Positions 22,510-33,744 of a stretch of DNA of 64,000 bases are shown here, in pieces. The notes under the pieces are model-generated. The model was not told the DNA's origin and searched no databases. It was given only the letters and a program-made list of their open reading frames with translations. The stretch spans positions 4,312,501-4,376,500 of the forward strand of contig SMMW01000634.1 of the NCBI GenBank assembly GCA_004794655.1. Direction: 5' to 3'. Every line of letters starts with the position of its first letter. Within the stretch, counting starts at the first letter, position 1. The stretch is from Marisa cornuarietis. Its lineage: Eukaryota > Mollusca > Gastropoda > Architaenioglossa > Ampullariidae. The position numbers and the translations under genes are program-made.

Positions 22510-22922
22510 TGTAGGGGGCCAGTAGGCCACCTGTTAAGATTTGGCGACAATGATGAAATACACAGGAAACGGCACATCACATCAATTGGTAGTTAAGATT
22601 TCCAGTAGGCCACCTGCTAAGATTTGGCAACAGTGTTGAAGTACACAGGAAACAGCATATTGGTACAAAAACGTTGAGCATTGTGAAAAAGTTAGGGTAT
22701 ATAAGGGCAGAGCTGAGACAAGTCATTGTTCCTGAGCTGACATAAAGAGCGGAGCTGACAGAAGAAAACAGATGTGCCTGAGTTCGAGCCCCCATCCCCC
22801 CTGACGAGTCGCAGCCGTGGCAGCCAGTGAAATTAAAGATTGCAGACCTGCTGACAGTTCCTGGTTATGTTTTGGTGTTGAAAGTTTGCTAAACCACCAA
22901 AAGACCTCACCACTCGATCACA
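22510..22922 (+). repeat. 5' LTR (413 bp)
   Basis: TG...CA ends. The U3 part holds an imperfect ~80 bp tandem duplication (GTAGGCCACCTG...ACACAGGAAAC twice). GGGTATATAAGG near 22692 is a likely TATA box, and ATTAAA near 22834 a possible poly(A) signal. Confidence 0.9.
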
Positions 22923-22925
22923 TCA

Positions 22926-22945
22926 ATTGGGGCTGCGAGCAGGAT
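22926..22945 (+). promoter_or_regulatory. primer-binding site candidate
   Basis: TGGGGCTGCGAGCAGGATCC starts with TGG just 5-6 bp after the 5' LTR, as a gypsy primer-binding site should. The tRNA is uncertain; the complementary end looks closest to a serine-type tRNA, but I cannot confirm it. Confidence 0.5.
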
Positions 22946-22973
22946 CCAGTGTCAGCAGAAAACGCGAAGAAGA

Positions 22974-23945
22974 ATGGCTACGGAGGGCGACAGCACAGCA
23001 GAGGCTCTGCGAACGTATCAGTCATTCCGACTGCAGAAGTTTTGTGGGGAGCCAGGCCAGGCGGTGGATGATTTCATAAGGGAGGTAGAGGTAGCTCTTG
23101 CCCTTAATCCGATGCCACAGAATGCCGCCTGTGGTTACGTGCTGAGCGCTCTGGAGGGGAATGCTAGACGACGGGTGCTGATGCTTCCTCGTGAATTAAT
23201 AAACACATCGAGGAAGATTCTAGATGTGTTGGCGGAAGCGTATGGAGAACAGCAAGATGCCGTCAGCCTCATTGCAAGTTTTTACAACCGGTGACAGCGG
23301 CGGGAGGAGGCTGTGGATGAGTACGCCGCGGCGCTGCACATTCTACAGGTGAAAGCAAATAGTCTACAGCACGACTCCGTGTCGAATACCCACCTGACTG
23401 CTCAATTCATAAAGGGGTTGAGAAATCGCCATGTTCGATGGGAGACGTCGAGGCATCATGCGACAAATGGCACCCCCGCATTTAGCGACCTCCTCCAAAC
23501 GGCGCGACGAGTGGACAAAGAGGAGGGCTACGACGACAGGGAGGAGGAGATAGACCGACTGACAGCGCGCGTCAGACAGTTGGAGATGGAGACAGCTGTT
23601 CCGCCGCACGACACCCAACAAAAAGATTTGGAGATGGACCGACTAACAGCAAGCGTCAGACAATTGGAGATGGAGGCAGTGGCACCACCCCGCGACACAC
23701 AACAAGGAACTTCTTCCACTACATCGGCTGCGTTTTTGTGTTACTGGTGCGAACGAGAAGGGCATCGGGAGGCTAGCTGCCAATACAAGCAGCGATACCT
23801 ACAACGGCAGGCGACGCGGCGAGGAGGTCAGCGATCAAGACCCCCCCTCCAAGATAGCGGCAGGCGAGGCGGAAGGCGGCGCGGCAACGAAGAGATAGGG
23901 AGTAACAACCCGGAGGGCCGCACACCAGCCGATCAGGGAAACTGA
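22974..23945 (+). pseudogene. gypsy Gag, one in-frame stop
   Basis: From ATG at 22974 one frame runs 323 codons, interrupted only by TGA at 23292. It has a capsid-like region (DDFIREVEVAL, ALEGNARRRV) and, near the end, a zinc knuckle CYWCEREGHREASC (CX2CX4HX4C) followed by an Arg/Gly-rich nucleic-acid-binding tail. A short block with MDRLTA.VRQLEME occurs twice (internal duplication). Confidence 0.85.
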
Positions 23946-24039
23946 CCAGCCCCGTCGCCTGTACCCAGGAAGGTAGCGTCGCCGGACTGACCGGAACGAC
24001 TAAACAGTCCATGGACGATGAAATTATACCTTCTGGCGA

Positions 24040-25506
24040 GTGTTTCCACAGCTTTCCACCGCCACGTTGAGGACACTGCAGGCCGAGGATCATATTCTCG
24101 GTGCCGTCATTAACGCATGGCCAAAGAGACACTCACCTTCACGGGAACACGAAGCACGCGTACTGAGCAAACAACATGCCCGACTATTTTTTCAGGACGA
24201 ACTGCTGTTTCGAAGGGCGAGTGATGCTACACTTGGTGAGCTGAAACAACTTGTGCTTCCCAAAGCCCTTAGAACGGATGTTCTAGCATTAGTGCACGAT
24301 CGCATGGGTCATCAAGGATACGATCGAATCATTTCGCTCTTAAAAACAAGAGTATACTGGCCGGGAATGTACCCCGATGTGAAAAACTATATCGAAAATT
24401 GTGATAGATGCGTGCTAAATCGCCGACAAAATGTACAAACACCTTCAGGACATTTGTTAGCTGCTTGCCCACTTGAAGTGCTAGCTACTGACTTCACCAA
24501 ATTATAAATGTCCAGTGACGGCAGGGACAATGTGTTAGTAATCACTGATGTTTTTACAAAGTTTGCGCAGGCTATCCCCACTAAAAACCAAGAAGCCGAA
24601 ACAGTCGCAAAAGTATTGGTAAAGGAATGGTTTCAGAGGTTTGATGTACCTCAGCGACTTCACAGTGACCAGGGTCGTGACTTTGAAGGCAAAGTGGTGC
24701 GAGAGTTGTGCCAGCTGTATGATATCAAGAAGTCCCGCACAACGCCGTACCACCCCCAAGGAAATGGTCAGTGTGAGCGATTCAATCGATCTATGCATGA
24801 CCTTCTCAGGACGCTACCTGTCGAGCACAAGCGGCGATGGCCAGAATACCTGCCAGAGCTACTTCAGGCTTACAACAACACTCCACATGCGTCAACAGGT
24901 TTCGCACCATTCTTGTTACTGTTTGGTCAGGAGCCACTCCTTCCAGTGGACTATTTCCTGGGCCGACCAGGCCCTGCTGCAGTGAGCCCAACAGACTGGG
25001 TACGACAACATCGCCTTCGGCTACAGGAAGCCTTCCACAAGACTCTGCGTAACATGAAGGAAGCGGCAAGGAACCGTGAGCGTCACACAGACAAGCGGGC
25101 GAGAGACCAGCCACTATACGTCGGACAATATGTGTATGTGATCAACAGGGTCACCGGCCGAAATAAAATGCAGGACATCTGGAAACCCGACTTGTATGTG
25201 GTCACCAATCGGCCATTTGGACATGAGAGTGCTGTGTACACAGTCAGGCCCCTCGCCAGGGGGCCCCCACTTACCCTAAGTAGGAATGACATAAAAACAG
25301 CGAATCCGCCCTTGCAGTTAGAGGATATACAACTGCCGGAGGCGCCGTACTACCATGATGACAACAGCGACGAAGAGCCGTTTTGGTATGCTAGTCTCCC
25401 ATCTCATCAACCAGGGACTCCTGAAATCCCGAAAGTGACAGTACCTACAGTACCCGAGCCGCGCAAATCGCAGCGGCTTGCTGCGAGACAGGCAAGACAC
25501 AAATAA
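24040..25506 (+). pseudogene. gypsy integrase, one in-frame stop
   Basis: A single frame broken only by TAA at 24505. The N-terminal HHCC zinc domain (HDRMGHQGYDRI ... YIENCDRC) is followed by the catalytic core: first Asp in LATDFTKL, second in HSDQGRDFEG and Glu in PQGNGQCERFN. A C-terminal GPY-like region (DIWKPDLYVV) and an acidic tail follow. All three catalytic residues are present, and the stop lies just after the first Asp. The upstream RT/RNase H is absent. Confidence 0.88.
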
Positions 25507-25970
25507 TGTGTAGGGAAATTGCTGTTGTGTGACATTTTTCAGTGACACATGAGTACATTTTGTAAGCTTTTGATTAGTTAATTTTGTTGCATGTTCTTTC
25601 TGTTTTGCCACGGCTGCGCTTACGAGATGACTAGACAATGATAGACGAGACGGACGGGATGCTCTGCTCTTATAATTATGCTTTACAGTGCAACATGTAA
25701 TTGGTCGGATTCAGCTGTTAGGCAGAGTTCATATATTTTTTTTTAAATGCAAATCTATTCTCTGCTAATAGTACCAGATGCTGGTATGACCAGACGTTGC
25801 TTAAATCCTTGATGTCATACACAGCTAGGATGTAGCAAAAGATATTCTTTGTGCTTAAAGTACTCGGAGGTCCCCAGGTAGGCATAATTAGGCGAGCTTG
25901 TATATCAGCCCTAGTTTTGCTGACTATAGTTCATCAGCGAGGACGCTGTTGGAGAAAGAGACTGCGGGGA

Positions 25971-26378
25971 TGTAGGGGGCCAATAGGCCACCTGTTCAGA
26001 TTTGGTGACAATGATGAAATACACAGGAAACGGCACATCAATCGGTAGTTAAGATTTCCGGCAGGCCACCTTGCTAAGATTTGGCAACGGTGTTGGAGTA
26101 CACAGGAAACATCATATCGGTACAAAAACGCTGAGCATTGCGAAAAAGTTAGGGTATATAAGGACAGAGCTGAGACAAGTCATTGTTCCTGAGCTGACAT
26201 AGAGAGCGGAGCTGACAGAAGAAAACAGAGGTGCCTGAGTTCGAGCCCCCCCCCCCTTGACGAGTCGCAGCCGTGGCAGCCAGTGAAATTAAAGATTGCA
26301 GACCTGCTGACAGTTCCTGGTTATGTTTTGGTGTTGAAAGTTTGCTAAACCACCAAAAGACCTCACCACTCGATCACA
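25971..26378 (+). repeat. 3' LTR (408 bp)
   Basis: Near-identical to the 5' LTR, differing by scattered substitutions, a shorter spacer in the tandem duplication and a longer C-run. A purine-rich tract (GGAGAAAGAGACTGCGGGGA) immediately precedes it. Confidence 0.9.
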
Positions 26379-26592
26379 CATTGTCCCAGTTCCGAAGAAA
26401 GCTTCAGCTCAGCATTTCAATGACTTTAGACCAAGGGGCTTCTTTTGAATGATGCCGAGTGCAAAGAAATGAAAGATAAAAGTCTAAATCTGTTTGGTGT
26501 ATACGAATGTGTTCTGATGTTTTTTTTTATATTTGGTTATCGAACTGCCCCTGAATTGCCCTCCACAAATAAAGTTTTATCTTATCTTACTT
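26379..26592 (+). pseudogene. LINE remnant, 3' part (after gypsy insertion)
   Basis: Continues the RT frame of the LINE at 21843-22509 (VPVPKKASAQHFNDFR), then drops to a 3' UTR ending AAATAAAGTTTTATCTTATCTTA, a LINE tail with TTATC repeats. Most of the RT is missing, so the LINE was itself internally deleted. Confidence 0.7.
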
Positions 26593-28211
26593 TTTGTGCA
26601 GAATGAAATCACTTGTGCTTTTGACAAAAATGAAATGGCACCATTTCAAAACATACAGCTGAAGGAGGCGAGCAGCTATATTTGCCATATTGACAGTCCT
26701 TGATGTAAGAGTTTTATGTGTTCACATGTTTCAAGTGTTCATTGTTAGGATTCTTTTCAGTTACAAAATTTTAAAGAAATCAAATATTGCTGAAGTGAAT
26801 AGTGTCAACTTGTTTATTTAAAATAAATACTTGTAACTGTTTTCTCTAGTCTCAGAAGCTGTACTTCTTATGAAGTATTTAGTGATGTTGCAAAACATGA
26901 CAAGCAATTATCAGTATATATTGCCAGTTCAAGAAAACAATAGATTTTGATAATACAAAATGATTCTGGTAATTTCATTTGAATCATCAGAAACATTGAT
27001 CAATTAAAATTTGCAATATACCTGCAGCTTAACTCGGTCATAAATGAAAGGGTGGGCACATCACTGTCACAGAACTGGGTGTTACACACCGCAAGAGATT
27101 TCTTCAAGCAAGATTCAAATGAGCATTTAAAGCATTTGTCTAAAGAATCATGAGTACAATTTTCGTTACACATATACACTGATTTTTGTTTGCTTCTGCA
27201 AATGATTGGCAAGACATTGAATAACTGAAGGTTTGAAAACTTTTAAATGGTAGGGAGAAGTCAAAGCCCTTACATTTTATGGATGGGTGAGACTGCAGAG
27301 ACATGGACCATCATTTAAAAACATAAGTTTACAAGGTCATGATAATTTCAACAAATGTGTATTGTGCATTTCTTTCTTGTACTGGTTGAAAAGATCATAT
27401 TTACTGGAGATTGGGGACTGGGTGTCAAAACTCTCGGCAATTTAAATGGATGGTCTGAAAACCATCAGCATTTTCATTTTTTACTGGGATTTCAAAATCC
27501 CTTGCTCTTTATGGATGCAAAACCCTGCTACTATTTATATATATTGTCAGTTTCAAATACAGAAATAACAGTTTCTAGTGTGCATTATTGTGGGAAAAGT
27601 GTTATGGAAATTGTTTAGTCTGCTTATACATGAACTTTTGTGTTTTACAGGATCACAGCGGCTTGACAAATTGCTTGGCATGCCTTGTAAAAACTCCCCC
27701 ATGCCATCTCCCCAATCATGGGGAAATAAACATCTGCAAAACATGAATGTGTAAAATGAAATAACAGCATCTCCAATGACTTCCTCATGGTTAGATGGCT
27801 AGCCCTGAGGTTTCAAAAATTTACTGAACATAAATTACTCAGTAATAAACAACTCCAGAGAACTAGAAAACATAACTGTAGAGTTGACAGATGTAATGAT
27901 CATGAATTATATTGCAGGGAGCATCATCAAGAAAATGAAAATAAGACTGCTCTGGTGTCAGGAGAACATTTCTAAGAGCATCTTCTGCGTCTGGAAAAAC
28001 TGACTCAGAAAGACGATGACATGAGCAGTCTTACCAGCGCCGTAAAGAGAGGTGAGCTGGTGTTTTTAAATCCTGCAGCTTAACAACTTTTTCCCCTGCT
28101 AAAGAAAAAGACCCATGTAACGCGTGGCCTAAAACTTGCGACTGGCTCTAGCAGAACAGATGACATTATCAGAAGGGGTTATTGCTGGCCCCCTTCTATA
28201 CATTTGTTCAC
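26593..28211. other. no gene seen
   Basis: AT-rich sequence without recognisable exons or transposon domains; longest frames (27355-27618 plus, 27000-27212 minus) carry no motif. Confidence 0.45.
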
Positions 28212-28346
28212 TGCCTACGTACCATACATCACAGAACGAACAAACGAACGAAATTTCTTTATTGCTTAGGCCGTGTGGCCTCAACATCGCGGAGGTGAGT
28301 ACAGCTGATATAATTTTAAGGGTAAAATATTACGGTTCAATACATG

Positions 28347-29132
28347 CAGAGCCGGTGCTAGGGTAGGGCGAGCAGGGCGACCGCCCAAAGCCCCGCACCT
28401 GATGGGGGCCCCGCGCAGGATGAGACAGTCCGTAATTTTCTTGAAACTCTAAAAAAAAAAAAATCCTAACAAAAGGGTTTCTTAAAAAATTCAGGTGACT
28501 GATATCCATTTATTAACAGGATTAGCTCTGAGACGGCAAATGATCCAAAAGTGGCAAGTGAAGCTGGCTGCCTTGCAAACTACAAGCTGGGGAATTTTGA
28601 ATTTCTGGTTGCCGTCGTTGTGTGGTACGACATCCTGTTTGCCATCAACACCGACAGCAAAACCTTGCAGTCGTCAAATATGCAACTCGATGTGGCCATT
28701 AAACACGTTCAGTCTCTTATAAATTTCTTCATCAAGTATAGACACAATGGATTTGCATCAGCAATAATCACCGCAAAAGAAATAGCATCAACAATGAACA
28801 TCGAACCTGTATTTAAAGAGCACCGCCTTAAACGAAGGAAGAGGCGATTTGAATATGAAGTCATGGATGAACCACAAGAGACCTGAAGAATCTTTCAGGG
28901 TTGGGTATTTCTTGTGGATTGTGGATCAAGCATTGGGATGTCTGAAGAAACGTTTCGAAGCAACTAGAGCACTATGCCGGAATATTTGGCTTCCTTTACA
29001 ATGTTTCACAACTACGCACAATCACAATGAATGAATTGAGCAAACATTGCAAGAATTTAGATTTGGCATTGAGAAACGGCGATACCCGGGATTTGCTTCC
29101 AAAGGCCCTGCACCCCCCTACCGCCGGCTCTG
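28347..29132 (+). mobile_element. small hAT element with ZMYM/TTF-type transposase fragment
   Basis: The ends CAGAGCCGGTGCTAGGG and, inverted, CTACCGCCGGCTCTG are hAT-like terminal inverted repeats. Inside, 28551-28886 encodes part of a hAT transposase of the ZMYM1-like group (FLVAVVVWYDILFAINTDS, FASAIITAKEIASTMNIEP). Flanks ATACATG and AGACATG may be a decayed target duplication. The element is non-autonomous. Confidence 0.75.
28551..28886 (+). pseudogene. hAT (ZMYM1-like) transposase fragment
   Basis: About 111 codons matching the central helical region of the family, just before the C-terminal dimerisation domain. The frame ends at a stop (28884), and weak matches continue in other frames to about 29100. 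Neither the zinc finger nor the catalytic region is present. Confidence 0.75.
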
Positions 29133-29993
29133 AGACATGTATAGGTTAGCATAGACAATTGCATCAACAGTGTCAATAACAATATAGACAAATCTTTCTT
29201 TGTTTAGCTACTGACAGTGTTGCGTCGTTTAAAACAGTGGTAAAGATACCTGGTTAGGCAAGTAATATGTGATGTGTCATTAATCAGGGCTGGGAAGGTA
29301 AAGGCAGTTTGGTGAGTTGAATACTTCAAAGGCAGGAATCTACATCTTAGGTCCTCAAGTTGGGTGCATTGGAAAAGTAGGTGTATTTCATCATCTTGTG
29401 AATTATGACACAGAGGGCATTCCAAATTCAGCATTGGTGCTGATGAGTGCCTGTATTTGTGGGTTTTTAACTCAAGAGATTCCCATACGAAATCTAATTA
29501 GAGTATCTCTTAAAGCCTTGTTGCTCACACAGTATAATTGCCTACATACCATACATCACAGAGAAGATAAGTAAGCTGCTCAGGCAGAAAGTTCCACCCC
29601 GCAGACAGCCATGGCGTATGTGGCTGGTGGCCGCAATACTGGAAAAAGTAAGTTTATTTTTCATTGCTGCGGCGATTTAATTTTTTATGTTGTTGTTTAG
29701 AGAACAACAGCCACACTAAACAATTAGAGTGGAGTGGTGCTTGTTTACCTGTAGGTTTACTTGTGAGCTGTGATCATCAAGGTGATACCATATTTCTGAG
29801 CTCCTGTGAAAATTTTCTGAGTTTTGGAGAATTTATTACTGTTTTGGCTTGATTGTGCTGTGGATTTATGTTTCCCTGAAAGAAGTTGTTGTATTGATTC
29901 ATTGGATATATGTTTTTCTATGTTTTCATGTAAAACTGATTTGGATTATCTAGCTTTCTCATTCCGTCGCATTGTCCTCTGTGTTTCATAAGA

Positions 29994-30456
29994 TTGCGCT
30001 GCACTGATCTCTTTGCTCACTGCTTGGGGTGTTTACCTACAATATCTTTCCGAGGCAAGGCAAAGAAAAGTTTGTTTTCGTATCCCTCTTCTTCAGAAGA
30101 AGAAACTTCAAAGAAATCAAAATTAAAATCCGCGACGCCATCATTGTCTTTATCCTCGCCTATTTCACCAGCCTCTGTGCGTCTTGACAGTATGTCTTCA
30201 ACCTGCACATCAACACTACAAGCTGCAAAGAGCCTTAGCATCGATCCTTCGTCATTTCAGGATAAAATCCTGTCAAAGGTAAATGAAGCATTGTCCATCT
30301 TTAAACCTGTGAGTGACGATGAAAGCGATCAGATTGGAAAATTGATTCCTATCCTTGTGACAGCTATTAGGCTGGCCTTACACACATCAAATTTCGCCAT
30401 GCGCCATGCCTTTTTGATAACTGAAGAAGTCAATGGGTCAACTCACACGTATCGAA
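29994..30456 (+). pseudogene. LINE ORF1, N-terminal part
   Basis: Open frame with an acidic Ser-rich N-terminus (SYPSSSEEETSKKSKLK) and a predicted helical stretch (SKVNEALSIF, RLALHTSNFAMRHAF). It stops being ORF1-like where Harbinger terminal sequence begins. The pairing with 32847-33330 is by position and register of ORF1-like features (inference). Confidence 0.6.
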
Positions 30457-30713
30457 TGAGACGCTGTCCAGCGTTTTGCCGTCCACGGCGGCCGTGGACA
30501 CCATGGCGCATATCAATCGCCATCCCGGCGATACGCCGTCCCTAGGGCGTTGATAACTATTGCTTTAAATGGGAGCACTCACATGGGTCGACTGGCGCCG
30601 TATTGACCCCCCCCTCTAGCACATGCGCACAACACTGAATCGCCATGTGTGCGTTCTCTTATGGTCTGTTGCCACGTTGCCTGGTGGTTTATTTAAGTGT
30701 TTTGTATTTGAAG

Positions 30714-32372
30714 ATGTCTACAGAACAAGCAGAGACATTTGATGCAGATCTAGATCAATATGATATAGATATTGATGTTCTAATAACACTAATACAGGAA
30801 AGACCAGTGATTTGGGATAAGTCCCTCGACAATTATAAGTCTCGAACGGAGACCAACAATGCATGGAGGGAGATTTGCCTCAGACTGAACCCGAGATTTT
30901 AAGAGCTTGGTGAAGCAGAAAAAAATAAATACGGTAAGATTTATTATTTATTAACTTGTTGGTTAATCTTTCTCGCTAGCAGCTTTAAAAGCTGTAGGTT
31001 GAACACTCTTTCAGCAATGCTATGAGATGTATTAGCAAATGATCTCATTTAGTTTGACTGTATTCCGAAACCTTCATCACCCAGAAGTACATACAGAACT
31101 ACCTCGGAGACGATGGTACCCAAAGGTTTAGGCTTTGGCAAAGGTAGGCTCCCATCGATAAGATCCGTCCAAAACTTTGTTGTCTTGAATATTGTTGAGT
31201 CACTGTCCTTGCCATAAGCTCCTATATCAACAAAAATGAATATATATTCTGAATCGACCACTGCTAACAAAATTATTGAGAAAAATTCTTTGTAGTTGAA
31301 GTAAATTGAGCCACTATGTCCAGGATTTATTATCCGCACGTTTGCCGTCAACTGCACCGACACAATGTGGGAACTGCATTTTTTTCTTGAAATCCCTTTG
31401 CTATTTTCTCTAAGCGCTCAGTTGTTAGTGGTGGTATACATTCTGGAAGCAATGTTTTCCACAATACGTCACAAACATCATTTACAATTTTTGAAATGGT
31501 TGTCGACCCCATTCGGTATGTGTAGTGTAAATCCGTGAAGGAGTTTCCACTCGCCAAATACCTGTTACACACCCCAAAATATGTTAGTGCTGTATAATTT
31601 ATATAACGCATACATAAACACATTATTTTTTATTCGGTCTATAAATTCTTTAATACATTTTATTTGTTTCAGGAGAGGAATTGATCAAAAAATGGACCAA
31701 CATCAGTGACAGAACAAGTATCTGAAAAAAGTTCAAGAACAAAGCAAAACTGGATCAGGGGCAAAAACTGTGAACAGCTACATGTACAGTCAGCAACTGT
31801 CGTTTCTGGCAAAAACGGCAGCGCACAACAGCACCATATGCAGCTACGAAGAGTGTGAGGAACGTGAACCACACGACGATGAGATGCAAAATTTAGATGG
31901 GCCTGGTAAAAGCAGCGACGGAACCCCACCATCTAAAAAGTTAAAACCACAACAAAAATACACAGATGTGGAAAAGGCGATCCTCAACAAGCTATCAGTA
32001 CCAGAAGACCGTCACATGAACCTTTTCAAAGGAATAATTCATTCTTTACATCTGTTAAGTGACGAAGAGGTGATACGCTTCCAGACTGGTGTATTACATG
32101 TTTTGCAGGACATTCATAACAGTAGGCGATTGATAAGTCACAACTGAAATGTGCAGGTTCCTCCACGCCCGCCAAGCTATGCACGCGGTCCGGGCAATTT
32201 CAGCCACCAACCCTTCCCTACACCTGGTGGCTACAATCACCGATTTTTCCGCCAACAACAGTCCTCTGCTCCTGAGATCTATCAGCAGCAAAACTCTTAA
32301 GAAAATGTCAACCACACTAGTGATGCCTCGGACACTAGTCCAATGATGGACATTAGCTTTGCTGATTATTAA
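30714..32372 (+). pseudogene. PIF/Harbinger second ORF: MADF-BESS DNA-binding protein
   Basis: Exon 1 (30714-30933) encodes a MADF domain start (LIQERPVIWDKSLDNYK, AWREICLRLNPRF), with one internal stop (TAA at 30899), and a clean donor G|GTAAGA. Exon 2 starts at 31673 after TTTGTTTCAG and continues in phase (GEELIKKWTNISD), completing the MADF domain. After one frameshift come SYMYSQQLSFLAKT, a BESS-like helix (HMNLFKGIIHSLHLLSDEEV) and a Pro/Gln-rich tail ending at 32372. In this family the protein helps the transposase bind DNA and enter the nucleus. AATAAA follows at about 32395. Confidence 0.75.
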
Positions 32373-32765
32373 TGAAACAAATGATTTGCTTCTAAAATAA
32401 AAGAAACCATTGTTGAAATGAGTTTGTTATTTTACCTTACTTATTTATAACTTACCTTATAGTAACAGAAGTCTCTCTACGGCTGGTATAGCATCCCTCA
32501 TCTTTGTATTTTCCTTCTTTATTCCATCTTTCACCTTGCCAAGGAGCTCATCAAAGGATTTCACAGACATCCGGAAATAGTTAAAAAATTTGTTTTGATC
32601 ACTTCTCAGCTCAGCAAATAGACTGATGAATGCGCCAGTGATAGGTCGCTGCATGTTTAGTGGGTGTACCCCTATAGTTCTATTTTGGCATCTTTTTCTT
32701 TGTTTTTCAATCAAATATAAACACAACGCTTTCTCTAGATCATCCATCTTGAAGTGCTTCCACAC
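31049..32765 (-). pseudogene. PIF/Harbinger transposase
   Basis: Exon 1 (32765 down to 32456) carries the N-terminal block (FFNYFRMSVKSFDELLGKV, MRDAIPAVERLL). After a 1 nt loss the frame reads VTIR across donor AAG|GTAAGT, and acceptor GTAACAG at 31562 continues with YLASGNSFTDLHYTYRMG. A frameshift around 31360 separates this from the nuclease core SGSIYFNYKEFFSIILLAVV, IFVDIGAYGKDSD, which holds the second catalytic Asp. The 894 bp intron contains all of exon 2 of the plus-strand MADF gene. Confidence 0.8.
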
Positions 32766-32846
32766 ACCGTGGACAAGAGGACATGCGCCATGAGTCCTGT
32801 GTTTGAGGAATGCACGGCATCATGCCGTCCACAGCGCACGGCGAAA

Positions 32847-33330
32847 ATTCGATAAGTGTAAGGCCAGCCTTAAAGTCTTCAACGATGCCGGAGTAGATGT
32901 GTCTGTTACCGACATCGCTGTGGTTCACCGCGCTGGGAAGATGACCAAAGGAACTCGACCTGTGTTGGTCAAGTTTATTTCCAGGCGCAAACGAAACGAA
33001 GTAATAGAAAAAAAGAACCTAAAAAATAAACCTGGCTACGAACAAACCTTCATAAATGACGACATCACTCCGCTCAGTGCTGGACTCCTTGAGCAAGTCA
33101 AGAGATTGGGGTACATGGCGTGGACTGTGGATGGAAAGATATTGTGCACGAAGAGATCTCCCCCAGGACTGGTTCCTGGAGATCGCCCAAAACCAACAGT
33201 TATCGAGACCCCAGATGATCTATTCAAGCTTGGGGTGAAAGTTATTGACTACGCTTCTCTTGGCCTGGGGTATCTATCCGAAGCACATGTAGCGGCATTT
33301 CTTTTGGACTTCAGGATGAAACCCCTGTGA
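32847..33330 (+). pseudogene. LINE ORF1, C-terminal part
   Basis: The frame reads VTDIAVVHRAGK, GTRPVLVKFISRRKRNEV and FINDDITPLSAGLLEQVK, typical of the RNA-binding C-terminal half of L1/CR1-type ORF1 proteins (RRM-like and following domain). It ends with a stop at 33328. Confidence 0.75.
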
Positions 33331-33540
33331 TAAGTCAACAAGCATAGGCTGGCCCAAGGGGGCATAAATCTGTGTCTCCACGACCAGCATTCCAACTGAA
33401 CAATGAACACTTGCAACTGCCAGATACAGATCATGACTTTCCAATACCTTATGCTACTTTGTCTAAATACACTTGTATGACTAACTATGAACCTTCAGCC
33501 TGTTTAAAAGATGATGCTGGCAGGTATGCAACTACGTTTT

Positions 33541-33599
33541 TTTATCCCTGAATGTTTGTGGTCTTACTGGAAAGAAAAAGTTTCCGGAACTATATGATG
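33541..33599 (+). pseudogene. LINE ORF2 endonuclease, first residues
   Basis: The phrase SLNVCGLTGKKKFPELYD marks the start of an APE endonuclease domain (the N-V-x-G-L motif). It is cut by the LTR element and resumes exactly at 35942 with VISKIDIACILETK. Confidence 0.8.
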
Positions 33600-33744
33600 T
33601 GTAACACCCATGACAAAATAGTAAATTTATTGTCAAGTGCATTTAACATTTTTAATAATTCTTGTTTTATTGTTTTAAATTGTGTTGTCTCAAGATCGCG
33701 AGAGTATGTAAGGGGAAATAACTCTCCCAACTCCTCACATTCGT

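Larger units (their letters stand above)
22510..26378 (+). mobile_element. Ty3/gypsy LTR retrotransposon, internally deleted
   Basis: Two near-identical LTRs (22510-22922, 25971-26378) start TGTAGGGGGCC and end CGATCACA, flanked by a 4 bp duplication CATT. The internal region encodes Gag and integrase only; protease, RT and RNase H are missing at a junction between about 23945 and 24040. A normal element would be about 2.5 kb longer. High LTR similarity points to fairly recent insertion, so the deletion may have been carried by the transposed copy (inference). Confidence 0.9.
28212..29561 (-). mobile_element. 5'-truncated LINE with 23 bp target-site duplication
   Basis: TGCCTACRTACCATACATCA plus CAG occurs at 28212-28234 and 29539-29561 with one mismatch. 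Between the copies lies a minus-strand LINE end: ORF2 C-terminus (29434 to 29204, zinc knuckle CPLCHNSQDDEIHLLFQC), its 3' UTR and, next to the left duplication, the tail AATAAAGAAATTTCGTTCG in minus orientation. A hAT element (28347-29132) is nested in the 3' UTR. Confidence 0.8.
30457..32846. mobile_element. PIF/Harbinger transposon with interleaved genes
   Basis: G/C-rich ends with repeated GCCGT and GTGGAC phrases in inverted orientation (ACGCTGTCCAGCG on the left; GGACGGCA...CAGCGC on the right) flank a two-gene element: a minus-strand DDE transposase and a plus-strand MADF/BESS protein, the usual PIF pair. Each gene lies partly in the other's intron. Exact ends and the 3 bp target duplication were not resolved. 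Confidence 0.75.

Noticed and set aside
24535..25114. Antisense frames over the gypsy integrase
   Set aside because: Shadows of the integrase frame, without motifs.
30645..32372. MADF/BESS protein as a host transcription factor
   Set aside because: It lies inside a Harbinger element next to its transposase, has a premature stop and a frameshift, and PIF elements normally carry such a gene.
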